Assembly: GCA_947303145.1 (NCBI GenBank)
Contig: CAMYXB010000005.1
Coordinates: forward strand, 1 to 20,821
Source: an uncultured Clostridia bacterium
Lineage (GTDB): Bacteria > Bacillota > Clostridia > Christensenellales > UBA1242
DNA length: 20,821 nt
Direction: 5' to 3'
This document shows, piece after piece, positions 8,992 through 15,371 of the stretch. A program made the translations under genes and the position numbers. The notes under the pieces were generated by a model that saw nothing but the letters and a program-made list of their open reading frames with translations, was not told where the DNA came from and ran no database searches. Numbering within the stretch: position 1 is the first letter of the stretch; every line of letters begins with the position of its first letter.

Positions 8992-11037
8992 TTATATAAT
9001 CAGATAATCTATCATGATGTTGAGATTACGATCTGGACTTGGGGAAGTAAAAATAAGTTGGATAAAATTCTCTCCCACACTGCCATTACCAGCATAGTAT
9101 GTGCCAAAGCCGGGGACCTGCTTATCCTTTTCTACCGTACCAATAGGCAGACCGCTGGCGTTCTCAAACGCATTACTTGGCTTATTGCTACCTGGCTCAA
9201 TGACCGGATTGCCATCAAACAAGATGCTATGTTGATTGGCCAGTGAGCCAGACATATTGAACTCTGCATAATAGGTGCGTGGCCCATCTTTAGTGACCAC
9301 TGCGGGATATAACCTCTTGATAACATACTCTGTGTTACCACTCTTATATTTGACATATGTCATAAGTGTGATGCAATACTGTGACAAAAGCACAAAGTCC
9401 TCGTCAGGAGAACCCTCTGGAATAGTGATTCCAATAATTATATCGTCATATTTAGTCACGCCTGTGGATATGGTGGGCGAGCCGTCATCAAAGCCTATGT
9501 CACCAATGTTCGGAAAATATGAATAAAGAATAATAGACTGAGTGAAATAAGTGGAATAATCAAGGAAGTTGCTCTGATGAGCACTCTCGCTCTCTCCCGC
9601 CCCCTCGCTCTCACTCGGTATCGTGGCATCTTTTGCCATTTCTTGCCCATCGATAGACTTATATTCCGCACGAGAGGTGATGGCGGGCTGAATATCCCAC
9701 TGCATTGTATATGGTGCTTCTTCCACACAGACATTCAAAATCTCTGTGACAATGCTGTCATAGTGCCTAAAAAATGGACTCTCTGCATCTTTGTCATCAT
9801 AGCCTATGACATGGTTCAAGACTACTTCCTTGATTTCACTCAGCACACTTTCTGTAGGCTTGACAGAGTTCATATATATCATAGCACACTCCACATAGCC
9901 TTGATACAGAGCCTCTGCATTCTGTTGATTGTAAGGATTGGATGCATTTATGGCATCATATAACACATCCATGGTCTTATACGCATTGAGATAGTTGCGG
10001 ATTTCTGTGGTCTGTCCCACATGATAAGCCTCTTCCTTGGCTATAGAATTGCCATAACCAAAACGCATGGCAATGGCCATCTCCATAGCCAAACGCCAGC
10101 AGTTCTCATCTTGAACGAATCTATTGGCGTAGTAATCATTGTTGTTGTATACCCTGTTATCTATGTCTAGTCCAAATGTAATGCCTGTATTTTTACCTAA
10201 AAAAACATCTGAACTAATGGCATAATTCCACGATTTGAAATTAAGTGGAGTGTCCACGTCTTTCTGTGAAATAGTAAATGTGTCCATATCATGCTGAATG
10301 ATACTAACATTGTTGGCACTATACAGTGAATTGATAAGATAAGACACTTCTTCAAAAGAGCTGATGGGATATGTCGCTGGAGACACATCTCCTAGTAGAA
10401 TAAAACACACATCTTTTTTGCCTTGGGGGAAATAACAGAAAGCGTGACCTTTGGGCATCGTCATTTCTGTTGAAACATAGCTACATGCTCTTGAGAGGTC
10501 ATACATAGTCGCTAGTGGCTTGTAATTCTCACCATCAAAAGTGATTAGTTTATTGAACAAATCTTGCCTAGAGCCAATCTCGTAATTGGAGATGACCAAA
10601 ATATCTGTGGCCATGGTCATATTCCTAACATCAGTGGTGTAAAAAACATTGTCCATGGTGGAAAGCATGTTCGCTATACTCTTTCTCACCAACCCAACAG
10701 GCTGACTATAGCTGGTTATACCAAATATCGTCTCGTAATCCACGCTATTTATCACATCCATAGTGATGTTATCCTCGTCAAAGGTAGTGGCTGGATTATT
10801 CTTTTGAGGGCCGAAACAATTAGCACAATTAGTTAATATTTTACTAGCAAATCGGTATAGATAATCGGTAAACTGCTCCACGCGATAACTGACAGAATAT
10901 TGATTGAACAAATCGTTATACACAATGCGATAATGAAGATGAGAGCCAGAACATGCAGTCATGGAAAAAAGCGTCACGCACATAAGCATGATAATCATCA
11001 ATCCGCTAAACGCTTTCTTTATTCTGCGAGAAATCAT
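8992..11037 (-). CDS. Predicted lipoprotein of the T4SS cluster
   Basis: From the ATG at 11035-11037 this encodes 681 aa. A basic start (SRRIKK), a hydrophobic core and the lipobox-like MTAC (Cys29) predict export and lipid anchoring. Met at -3 is less usual than Leu but tolerated. The rest is a polar protein with no further membrane helix, so it should sit on the outer face of the membrane. I recognise no domain; the last 200 or so residues look beta-rich. A TTG at 11059-11061 would extend the frame by eight residues, but the ATG has AAAGG 6 bases upstream and every other chosen start in the window is ATG. The gene follows the 133-aa pilin-like gene by about 65 bases. It could anchor or cap the conjugation channel, or be an adhesin or surface-exclusion factor; none of these is shown. 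Confidence 0.82.
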   Translation of the reverse strand: MISRRIKKAFSGLMIIMLMCVTLFSMTACSGSHLHYRIVYNDLFNQYSVSYRVEQFTDYLYRFASKILTNCANCFGPQKNNPATTFDEDNITMDVINSVDYETIFGITSYSQPVGLVRKSIANMLSTMDNVFYTTDVRNMTMATDILVISNYEIGSRQDLFNKLITFDGENYKPLATMYDLSRACSYVSTEMTMPKGHAFCYFPQGKKDVCFILLGDVSPATYPISSFEEVSYLINSLYSANNVSIIQHDMDTFTISQKDVDTPLNFKSWNYAISSDVFLGKNTGITFGLDIDNRVYNNNDYYANRFVQDENCWRLAMEMAIAMRFGYGNSIAKEEAYHVGQTTEIRNYLNAYKTMDVLYDAINASNPYNQQNAEALYQGYVECAMIYMNSVKPTESVLSEIKEVVLNHVIGYDDKDAESPFFRHYDSIVTEILNVCVEEAPYTMQWDIQPAITSRAEYKSIDGQEMAKDATIPSESEGAGESESAHQSNFLDYSTYFTQSIILYSYFPNIGDIGFDDGSPTISTGVTKYDDIIIGITIPEGSPDEDFVLLSQYCITLMTYVKYKSGNTEYVIKRLYPAVVTKDGPRTYYAEFNMSGSLANQHSILFDGNPVIEPGSNKPSNAFENASGLPIGTVEKDKQVPGFGTYYAGNGSVGENFIQLIFTSPSPDRNLNIMIDYLII

Positions 11038-11104
11038 AGACACCCTTTTCACTTTTTTCAAAAATAACCTAAATACAAAAATATTATATCACTAAACGGG
11101 CTTA

Positions 11105-11506
11105 TTATGAAGAAGATGGCCAAGTGGCCCCCCTTATGCCATCGATAATTGAAGGAATCTGTGGCAGGAAGAAACCTATGGCAAACAATAAAACAATGAC
11201 TATGGCAATGGTGGCTAGAATGCCGATAAGACGCTTTTTATACTTCTCTGCATCGCCACTTGACTCGGCCTTAACCATCAATACCGCTAGGAAAATGACG
11301 AGGAATGCACCTGCTATGCATAGCGTGATGATAAACGGGATAATGGCACTATTGAGGAACATTAAAACCTCATTTATCCACTGATAATCACTAGCAGGAT
11401 TTTCAATAAGCGGAAAAATACCACCACCAGAGCCACCGGCACTTCCGCCAGCACCCGCCTCATGCCTCAGTAGTGTATATATAACGTTCATAAGCGACAT
11501 AGACAT
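11105..11506 (-). CDS. Pilin-like small T4SS membrane protein (copy 1, Gly-rich N-terminus)
   Basis: This 133-aa protein has two hydrophobic helices, about 45-75 and 90-115, joined by a short basic loop (KKRLIG). That is the layout of VirB2/TrbC-type pilins and of the small proteins NCBI calls Mbov_0395-like. It shares with the other three copies an IIP motif before helix 1, a KAE-type loop, and a Leu-Pro-x-x-Pro-Ser-type end of helix 2. It differs in a Gly/Ala/Ser-rich N-terminal stretch (about 17-29) and a WPSSS C-terminus. The ATG at 11504-11506 has AGAGG 8 bases upstream; a second ATG two codons in is also possible. It has its own promoter candidate and is cut off from the other pilin genes by a terminator, so it may be expressed with the lipoprotein. 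Confidence 0.82.
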   Translation of the reverse strand: MSMSLMNVIYTLLRHEAGAGGSAGGSGGGIFPLIENPASDYQWINEVLMFLNSAIIPFIITLCIAGAFLVIFLAVLMVKAESSGDAEKYKKRLIGILATIAIVIVLLFAIGFFLPQIPSIIDGIRGATWPSSS

Positions 11507-11550
11507 CGTGCAAACCTCTCTTTTAGATAACTATAACTATAATATAAGAA

Positions 11551-11579
11551 ATTCTAACAAAAATATATAAAAAAGTAAA
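11551..11579 (-). promoter_or_regulatory. Possible promoter of the 133-aa pilin-like gene and lipoprotein
   Basis: On the minus strand, TTTACT (11574-11579) and TAGAAT (11551-11556) are 17 bases apart, 45 bases upstream of the ATG and downstream of the terminator at 11621-11653. The region is so AT-rich that other -10 candidates exist (around 11538-11545), so the exact site is uncertain. Confidence 0.5.
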
Positions 11580-11620
11580 GAAGAAATGCAAAATTATCAA
11601 AAATTTTGTCAAAATAATGT

Positions 11621-11653
11621 GACAAAAAAGGGAAGAAACAAAAAATTCTTCCC
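11621..11653 (-). terminator. Strong terminator after the three-pilin operon
   Basis: A perfect 8-bp stem (11630-11637 with 11646-11653) has an 8-base loop and is followed on the minus strand by six T (A at 11624-11629). It begins 19 bases past the stop of the 102-aa pilin-like gene. Confidence 0.85.
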
Positions 11654-11671
11654 ATATCAATAATCGATAAA

Positions 11672-11980
11672 TCAACTTTGTATCATGCTAGGCAATTTGA
11701 CTGACAAAAAGGTAATAAGAAACAAAAATGCCATAAGGAGCACAATGCCTACTGCCACTTTTACAAGTCCTTTTCTCCTACTAACGAGCAGAGTGTCGTC
11801 ACGAGTGTGCGCAAGCCTAATACCTAGAATAACCACCCAAATAATACCAATACCCGCTATAGACAAAATAACAGGCAAAAGGATATTGTCCATAAAAATA
11901 GCAAAATCTCTAATCCAAGCAACCGTTTTCCAATCAGTTATACTATCTGCATGAAAAATACCACAAATAAAACTACTCAT
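11672..11980 (-). CDS. Pilin-like small T4SS membrane protein (copy 2)
   Basis: This 102-aa protein has two membrane helices (about 32-53 and 72-96) joined by a basic loop (RRKGLVK). The start resembles the other copies (short, Ser- and Gly-containing, then a Trp-containing amphipathic stretch), and it ends in the family's Leu-Pro-Ser motif. It is clearly diverged from copies 3 and 4: it lacks their KAEDPSK loop and NPFSS end. The ATG at 11978-11980 has GGTGAG 6 bases upstream. It is the last gene of the three-pilin unit, 82 bases after copy 3, with a hairpin between them. Role: pilus or channel subunit inferred from topology and neighbours. Confidence 0.8.
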   Translation of the reverse strand: MSSFICGIFHADSITDWKTVAWIRDFAIFMDNILLPVILSIAGIGIIWVVILGIRLAHTRDDTLLVSRRKGLVKVAVGIVLLMAFLFLITFLSVKLPSMIQS

Positions 11981-12008
11981 AAATCACTCACCAACAAATA
12001 ATCACAAA

Positions 12009-12029
12009 GAGAGGAGATCTTCTCCCCTC
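12009..12029 (-). promoter_or_regulatory. Intercistronic hairpin between pilin-like copies 3 and 2
   Basis: A 9-bp stem (12009-12017 with 12021-12029) has a 3-base loop. One pair is G-U in minus-strand RNA and would be a mismatch in plus-strand RNA, so it is adapted to the pilin transcript. Only about three T follow, too few for a strong terminator. It could be an attenuator or an mRNA-stabilising stem that sets relative pilin amounts. Confidence 0.5.
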
Positions 12030-12062
12030 GAATGAATTATAAAATTAGCACTTTTCCTCATA

Positions 12063-12398
12063 TTAAGAAGAGAAAGGATTGGCCGTCTTATCTCCCAACC
12101 AAAGCGGTAATTGAGTAGACAAGAACGCAAACAAGAAAATAAACACAATAACAGCAATAAGTGCAATGACTACATTGATTAGTTTCTTCTTCTGGTCATT
12201 AGCCTTGCTAGGATCTTCTGCCTTAGCCAGTTGAACACCTATCCAAATAATCCATATAGCTCCAAGTATTGCCACAATGATAATGATGGGGATAATGGCA
12301 TTGTTCAAGAAATTGGCAATAGGATAAAGCCAACCAAAACCATTATTTGTAAACGTTGTCTTTTCTAGATTAAATATTCCGCCCAATAAATTACTCAT
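12063..12398 (-). CDS. Pilin-like small T4SS membrane protein (copy 3)
   Basis: This 111-aa protein starts MSNLLGGIFN, then has an amphipathic stretch, helix 1 at about 34-57, a charged loop with KAEDPSKANDQKKK, helix 2 at about 74-97, and a C-terminal ANPFSS. It is a close paralogue of copy 4, with nearly identical residues from the start of helix 1 through helix 2. Topology and position fit a VirB2/TrbC-like or Mbov_0395-like subunit of a type IV secretion pilus or channel. The ATG at 12396-12398 has AGGAGG 5 bases upstream, and the gene lies 38 bases after copy 4. Confidence 0.85.
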   Translation of the reverse strand: MSNLLGGIFNLEKTTFTNNGFGWLYPIANFLNNAIIPIIIIVAILGAIWIIWIGVQLAKAEDPSKANDQKKKLINVVIALIAVIVFIFLFAFLSTQLPLWLGDKTANPFSS

Positions 12399-12436
12399 AA
12401 TTTCCTCCTAATAATTAAAGCGAATAAATCTTTGGA

Positions 12437-12766
12437 TTAAGAACTGAAAGGATTGGTCGCAGTATTAATCCAAGTAGGCAGTTTGGCCGCAATAAATGTG
12501 AATAAGAATATAAACACAATAACAGCAATAAGTGCAATGACGACGTTGATGAGTTTTTTCTTCTGGTCATTAGCCTTGCTAGGATCTTCGGCCTTAGCCA
12601 GTTGAACACCTATCCAAATAATCCATATAGCACCAAGTATCGATACGATAATAATGATGGGGATAATAGCATTATCCAAAAATTTTGCAATAGGATAAAG
12701 CCAACTAAAACCATTTGGAAAATTCTCCGCTGTAGGATTAAAAATTCCCCCCAATAGATTACTCAT
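12437..12766 (-). CDS. Pilin-like small T4SS membrane protein (copy 4, first gene of operon)
   Basis: The chosen start is the ATG at 12764-12766 (109 aa, beginning MSNLLGGIF), because AGGAGG lies 5 bases upstream and the N-terminus then matches copy 3. An in-frame upstream start at 12829 would run through the promoter and is rejected. Helix 1 is at about 33-56, helix 2 at about 73-96, with the same KAEDPSK loop and NPFSS end as copy 3. As first gene after a strong promoter it should be made in quantity, which suits a pilus or channel subunit. Function is inferred from topology, duplication and the VirB4/VirD4 context. Confidence 0.85.
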   Translation of the reverse strand: MSNLLGGIFNPTAENFPNGFSWLYPIAKFLDNAIIPIIIIVSILGAIWIIWIGVQLAKAEDPSKANDQKKKLINVVIALIAVIVFIFLFTFIAAKLPTWINTATNPFSS

Positions 12767-12796
12767 TTCTTCCTCCTTTAAGACTTTGATACACAG

Positions 12797-12825
12797 AATA
12801 TACCACAAAAATGCGACGTTGACAA
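12797..12825 (-). promoter_or_regulatory. Extended -10 promoter of the pilin operon
   Basis: On the minus strand, a -35 TTGTCA (12820-12825), a 17-base spacer and a -10 TATATT (12797-12802) lie 30 bases upstream of the copy 4 ATG. A TG one base before the -10 makes it an extended -10 promoter. Confidence 0.75.
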
Positions 12826-12922
12826 GCATTTTTCAAATATTTATGTAAAAAATTGAAAAAAAAATTATCTTTTTTTATCAGTGACGAAGAAAATGAGAGT
12901 GAAAAATTTCATCAAAGATATT

Positions 12923-13022
12923 TGATTGAACTTGGGTGACATATATATTCTTCCATCATTGCGAGCGAAGCCGTTAGACGTAATCAAAAAAATCTAGGTA
13001 GTGAACAAATCTGATTGAACTT
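12923..13022. repeat. Direct repeat pair flanking a repeat-like segment
   Basis: The 11-mer TGATTGAACTT occurs at 12923-12933 and 13012-13022, extendable upstream to 13 of 14 matches. Between the copies lies CATTGCGAGCGAAGC (from about 12957), which resembles the widespread dispersed repeat with the ATTGCGAGCGAAGC core found in many genomes. The pair could be a target-site duplication around an old insertion, or two operator sites. Confidence 0.45.
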
Positions 13023-13085
13023 ATTTGTCGTAATTCATGGGTTGGATAAATCTCTATATTTTCTTCGGTTTTTCTTAAAAAATAC

Positions 13086-13114
13086 TTGTCTTATCTAATG
13101 GGATAACCTATAAT
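13086..13114 (+). promoter_or_regulatory. Promoter of the virD4-type gene
   Basis: A -35 TTGTCT (13086-13091), a 17-base spacer and a perfect -10 TATAAT (13109-13114) lie 30 bases upstream of the ATG at 13145. Confidence 0.78.
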
Positions 13115-13144
13115 ATAGTGTAGAAACAATAATTGGAGGCAAAA

Positions 13145-15157
13145 ATGAAAAAACTTTTGTGGCTGATAATTATATGCGGCGTATGTTATGGACTAGGGGT
13201 ATACTTAGACTATTCTATGAGCGATGCGGGAGTCTTCAACCCAACAAGCACTTGGGGAATACTTTTCTTAGTGCTAGGCGGTGGATTATATTTGATATAT
13301 ATTCTAAACAAGTCTCTTAATCCTAAGAAGGAAGGCAAAGCAAATGTATCCGCCAAAGATAAAGAGGGTAAGTCCACCGAGCAATACTTCAATGCAAGGT
13401 GGGTGACAGAGAAAGAACTGAGGACGGACAAAAGTTTCATCTTCTCCACCTGGGAGAGTCTGCCAAGCATAGGAGATGGCCCCCTTCTACGTAGTGAAGT
13501 AAAAGGCAAAGGCGTGCTGGAGGTAAATATGTCTAGCGAACCTATGCACACACTCATCATAGGAACCACAGGAACAGGAAAAACACAAAAATACATCCTC
13601 CCATCTATACAAGTGCTCTCTTCTACTAAAAACAAGCCGAGTTTCGTAGTGTCCGACCCAAAGGGCGAATTATACAAAACTAGCAGGCACAAGCTAGAAA
13701 AAGAGGGCTATGATGTCAAGGTGTTCAACCTGCGCGAACCATATGCTTCTACCAAGTGGAACCCCATGGAAAATGTCTATGAAATGTATCATAAGGCACA
13801 AAATGTATATGATGAAGTGAAGACTCATGTGGACGTCAATCCTGCAGACCTTGGACTTAGAATAATCGCTAGAGAATACAATAATGAGTGGTATGAATTC
13901 GAAGGAGTGGCATATCCTAACAGACAAATGCTGGAAAGCGACCTTCTTGCCAAAAAGGCGGAATATACTGATAGAGCCGAAAATGACCTAAAGGAAATCG
14001 CTGCAGCCCTCTGCCCTATTGAAGGAAAAGGCGCTGGCGGAGGAGACACCAGTTGGGACAGGGGTGCGCAGGAATTCATACAAGGCACTATGCTAGCCAT
14101 GCTGGAGGATAGCCTAGATAACACACTCGGCATGACTAAGGAAAAATACAACTTCTACAATCTCGCCAAGATAGTCAACTACAAAGACCAAGATAAGAAA
14201 GACGATATGCAATATGATAGTCTGAGAAAATACTTTCAGGGCCGAGATAGATTCAGCAAGGTGCCACAACTGACCAACACCGCTATAAACAATGCGGCAA
14301 CTACTACAAGGAACTTTATGGGTATCATTACATCAAGAATGAGCCTATTCAATGACAATGGAATGTGCTTCGCCACCAGTGGCAACGAGATGAATTTCGA
14401 CACATTCGCCGACAAACCCACAGCACTATTCATAGTGATACCTGACGAAAAGGAGTCCCGCCACCCCATAGCGACACTTATGATAAGCCAACTCTATCAA
14501 AAGCTCGTAGACCTCGCCACCAGATATAAGAATGAGAGACTGCCAAGGAGAGTCTATTTCTTCCTTGACGAATTCGCCAATCTTCCCAAGATAGAGAAAA
14601 TCGGCTCCATGATAACAGTCTCTCGTAGTAGAAATATTTTCTTTACACTAGTCATACAGTCCCTCAGCCAGCTCAACACCAAATATGGTGACGATGTCGC
14701 CAAGACAATAAGAGGCAATACACCTATCAAGATATTCCTAGGCACAGACGACCTAGAGACTTGTAAGGAATTTAGCGAACTTTGTGGCAACAAGACAATA
14801 GAGATAACATCAGTGACGGAAAACTCTCAAAAAGACGAGAATAAGAAAGACTCTACCTCTAAGTCAACCAGTAAGAGCATCGCCTCTGCTCCACTTATCT
14901 CGCCCAATGAACTCACACTTATAGGTGAAGCCAACGGAACGGGTGACATGATAGTGAAAATCCTCAATCAATTCCCCATTAGAACGAAATCAGACCCTTA
15001 TTGGAAGACGCCTATGTTCGACCACGAGTCCATGCCAGATGAATACACCATATCTCGTGCTCTCGATGAGGAGGCCATAGCATATAGTATAGTGGACAGA
15101 AACAAGGAAAAGATTAGACCATTCAATTCTCTTCCACCAAGACCAAGCAATTTCTAA
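13145..15157 (+). CDS. virD4: VirD4/TraG-type coupling ATPase
   Basis: This 670-aa protein is the coupling protein that brings DNA or protein substrates to a type IV secretion channel. Two membrane helices lie near residues 4-20 and 32-50. Walker A, GTTGTGKT, is at 140-147, followed by a SDPKGELY motif typical of the TraG/VirD4 family. Walker B is a hydrophobic run ending in Asp475-Glu476 with FANLPKI, the family signature. A Gln-Ser-Leu-Ser-Gln motif follows near 500. Between WNPME (about 205) and DTSWDRGAQ (about 301) lies a long segment with an EYNNEWYEFEG stretch. The last roughly 100 residues are polar, with a Ser/Lys linker. The ATG at 13145 is preferred to an in-frame TTG at 13133 because GGAGG lies between them, 6 bases from the ATG. 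It has its own promoter and terminator, divergent from the pilin unit. Confidence 0.94.
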   Translation: MKKLLWLIIICGVCYGLGVYLDYSMSDAGVFNPTSTWGILFLVLGGGLYLIYILNKSLNPKKEGKANVSAKDKEGKSTEQYFNARWVTEKELRTDKSFIFSTWESLPSIGDGPLLRSEVKGKGVLEVNMSSEPMHTLIIGTTGTGKTQKYILPSIQVLSSTKNKPSFVVSDPKGELYKTSRHKLEKEGYDVKVFNLREPYASTKWNPMENVYEMYHKAQNVYDEVKTHVDVNPADLGLRIIAREYNNEWYEFEGVAYPNRQMLESDLLAKKAEYTDRAENDLKEIAAALCPIEGKGAGGGDTSWDRGAQEFIQGTMLAMLEDSLDNTLGMTKEKYNFYNLAKIVNYKDQDKKDDMQYDSLRKYFQGRDRFSKVPQLTNTAINNAATTTRNFMGIITSRMSLFNDNGMCFATSGNEMNFDTFADKPTALFIVIPDEKESRHPIATLMISQLYQKLVDLATRYKNERLPRRVYFFLDEFANLPKIEKIGSMITVSRSRNIFFTLVIQSLSQLNTKYGDDVAKTIRGNTPIKIFLGTDDLETCKEFSELCGNKTIEITSVTENSQKDENKKDSTSKSTSKSIASAPLISPNELTLIGEANGTGDMIVKILNQFPIRTKSDPYWKTPMFDHESMPDEYTISRALDEEAIAYSIVDRNKEKIRPFNSLPPRPSNF

Positions 15158-15167
15158 AAAACTAAAG

Positions 15168-15193
15168 TCATCACTTCTTGTGATGATTTTTTT
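15168..15193 (+). terminator. Terminator after the virD4-type gene
   Basis: A perfect 7-bp stem (15168-15174 with 15180-15186) has a 5-base loop and is followed by seven T (15187-15193). It starts 10 bases past the stop codon. Confidence 0.88.
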
Positions 15194-15275
15194 ATATAAA
15201 ATATTTCAATATTTTTATTTGATTACAATTTTTAACAAAAATTTTATTTTTAGGTGAAAAAATGCTCTTTTTATT

Positions 15276-15303
15276 TTGATTTTTATTCTTTATATGTTAT
15301 TAT
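15276..15303 (+). promoter_or_regulatory. Possible promoter of the giant secreted protein gene
   Basis: TTGATT (15276-15281) and TATTAT (15298-15303) are 16 bases apart, leaving a roughly 65-base leader before the ATG at 15372. The region is very AT-rich, so chance matches are likely and alternatives overlap (TATACT at 15303-15308). Confidence 0.5.
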
Positions 15304-15371
15304 ATACTAGATTTTTATTACTAGATAATAAAAGCAAAATCATCTGCAAATAATAAAATGTGAGGGTCGAA

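Larger units (their letters stand above)
12063..12766 (-). repeat. Recent tandem duplication of a pilin-like gene
   Basis: The two copies are offset by 371 bases over their core. By eye, about 12130-12345 aligns with about 12500-12716 with few base differences, including long identical stretches such as those around 12194-12260 and 12565-12631. The N-terminal codons (MSNLLGGIF) also match. The 5' variable segments and the last 15 or so residues before NPFSS differ. Confidence 0.85.
12767..13144. promoter_or_regulatory. Divergent intergenic control region between pilin operon and virD4
   Basis: This 378-base stretch holds no gene. It contains the pilin promoter (12797-12825), a strongly A/T-biased segment (12826-12880), two copies of an 11-base direct repeat (12923-12933 and 13012-13022), a segment resembling a common dispersed bacterial repeat (about 12955-12993), and the virD4 promoter (13086-13114). 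No oriT-like long inverted repeat was seen by eye. Confidence 0.7.

Noticed and set aside
9577..9963. 128-aa plus-strand open frame inside the lipoprotein gene
   Set aside because: Antisense to a long frame with signal peptide and lipobox; no promoter or ribosome binding site of note.
11062..11104. TATAAT between the 133-aa pilin-like gene and the lipoprotein gene
   Set aside because: The matching -35 (TTCATA) is weak and the background is very AT-rich, so a separate lipoprotein promoter is not supported.
12767..12829. Extended N-terminus for pilin-like copy 4
   Set aside because: The extension crosses the strong promoter and bypasses the AGGAGG; copy 3 starts with the same MSNLLGGIF.
13133..13144. 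TTG start four codons upstream for the virD4-type gene
   Set aside because: The TTG overlaps the GGAGG ribosome binding site of the ATG at 13145.
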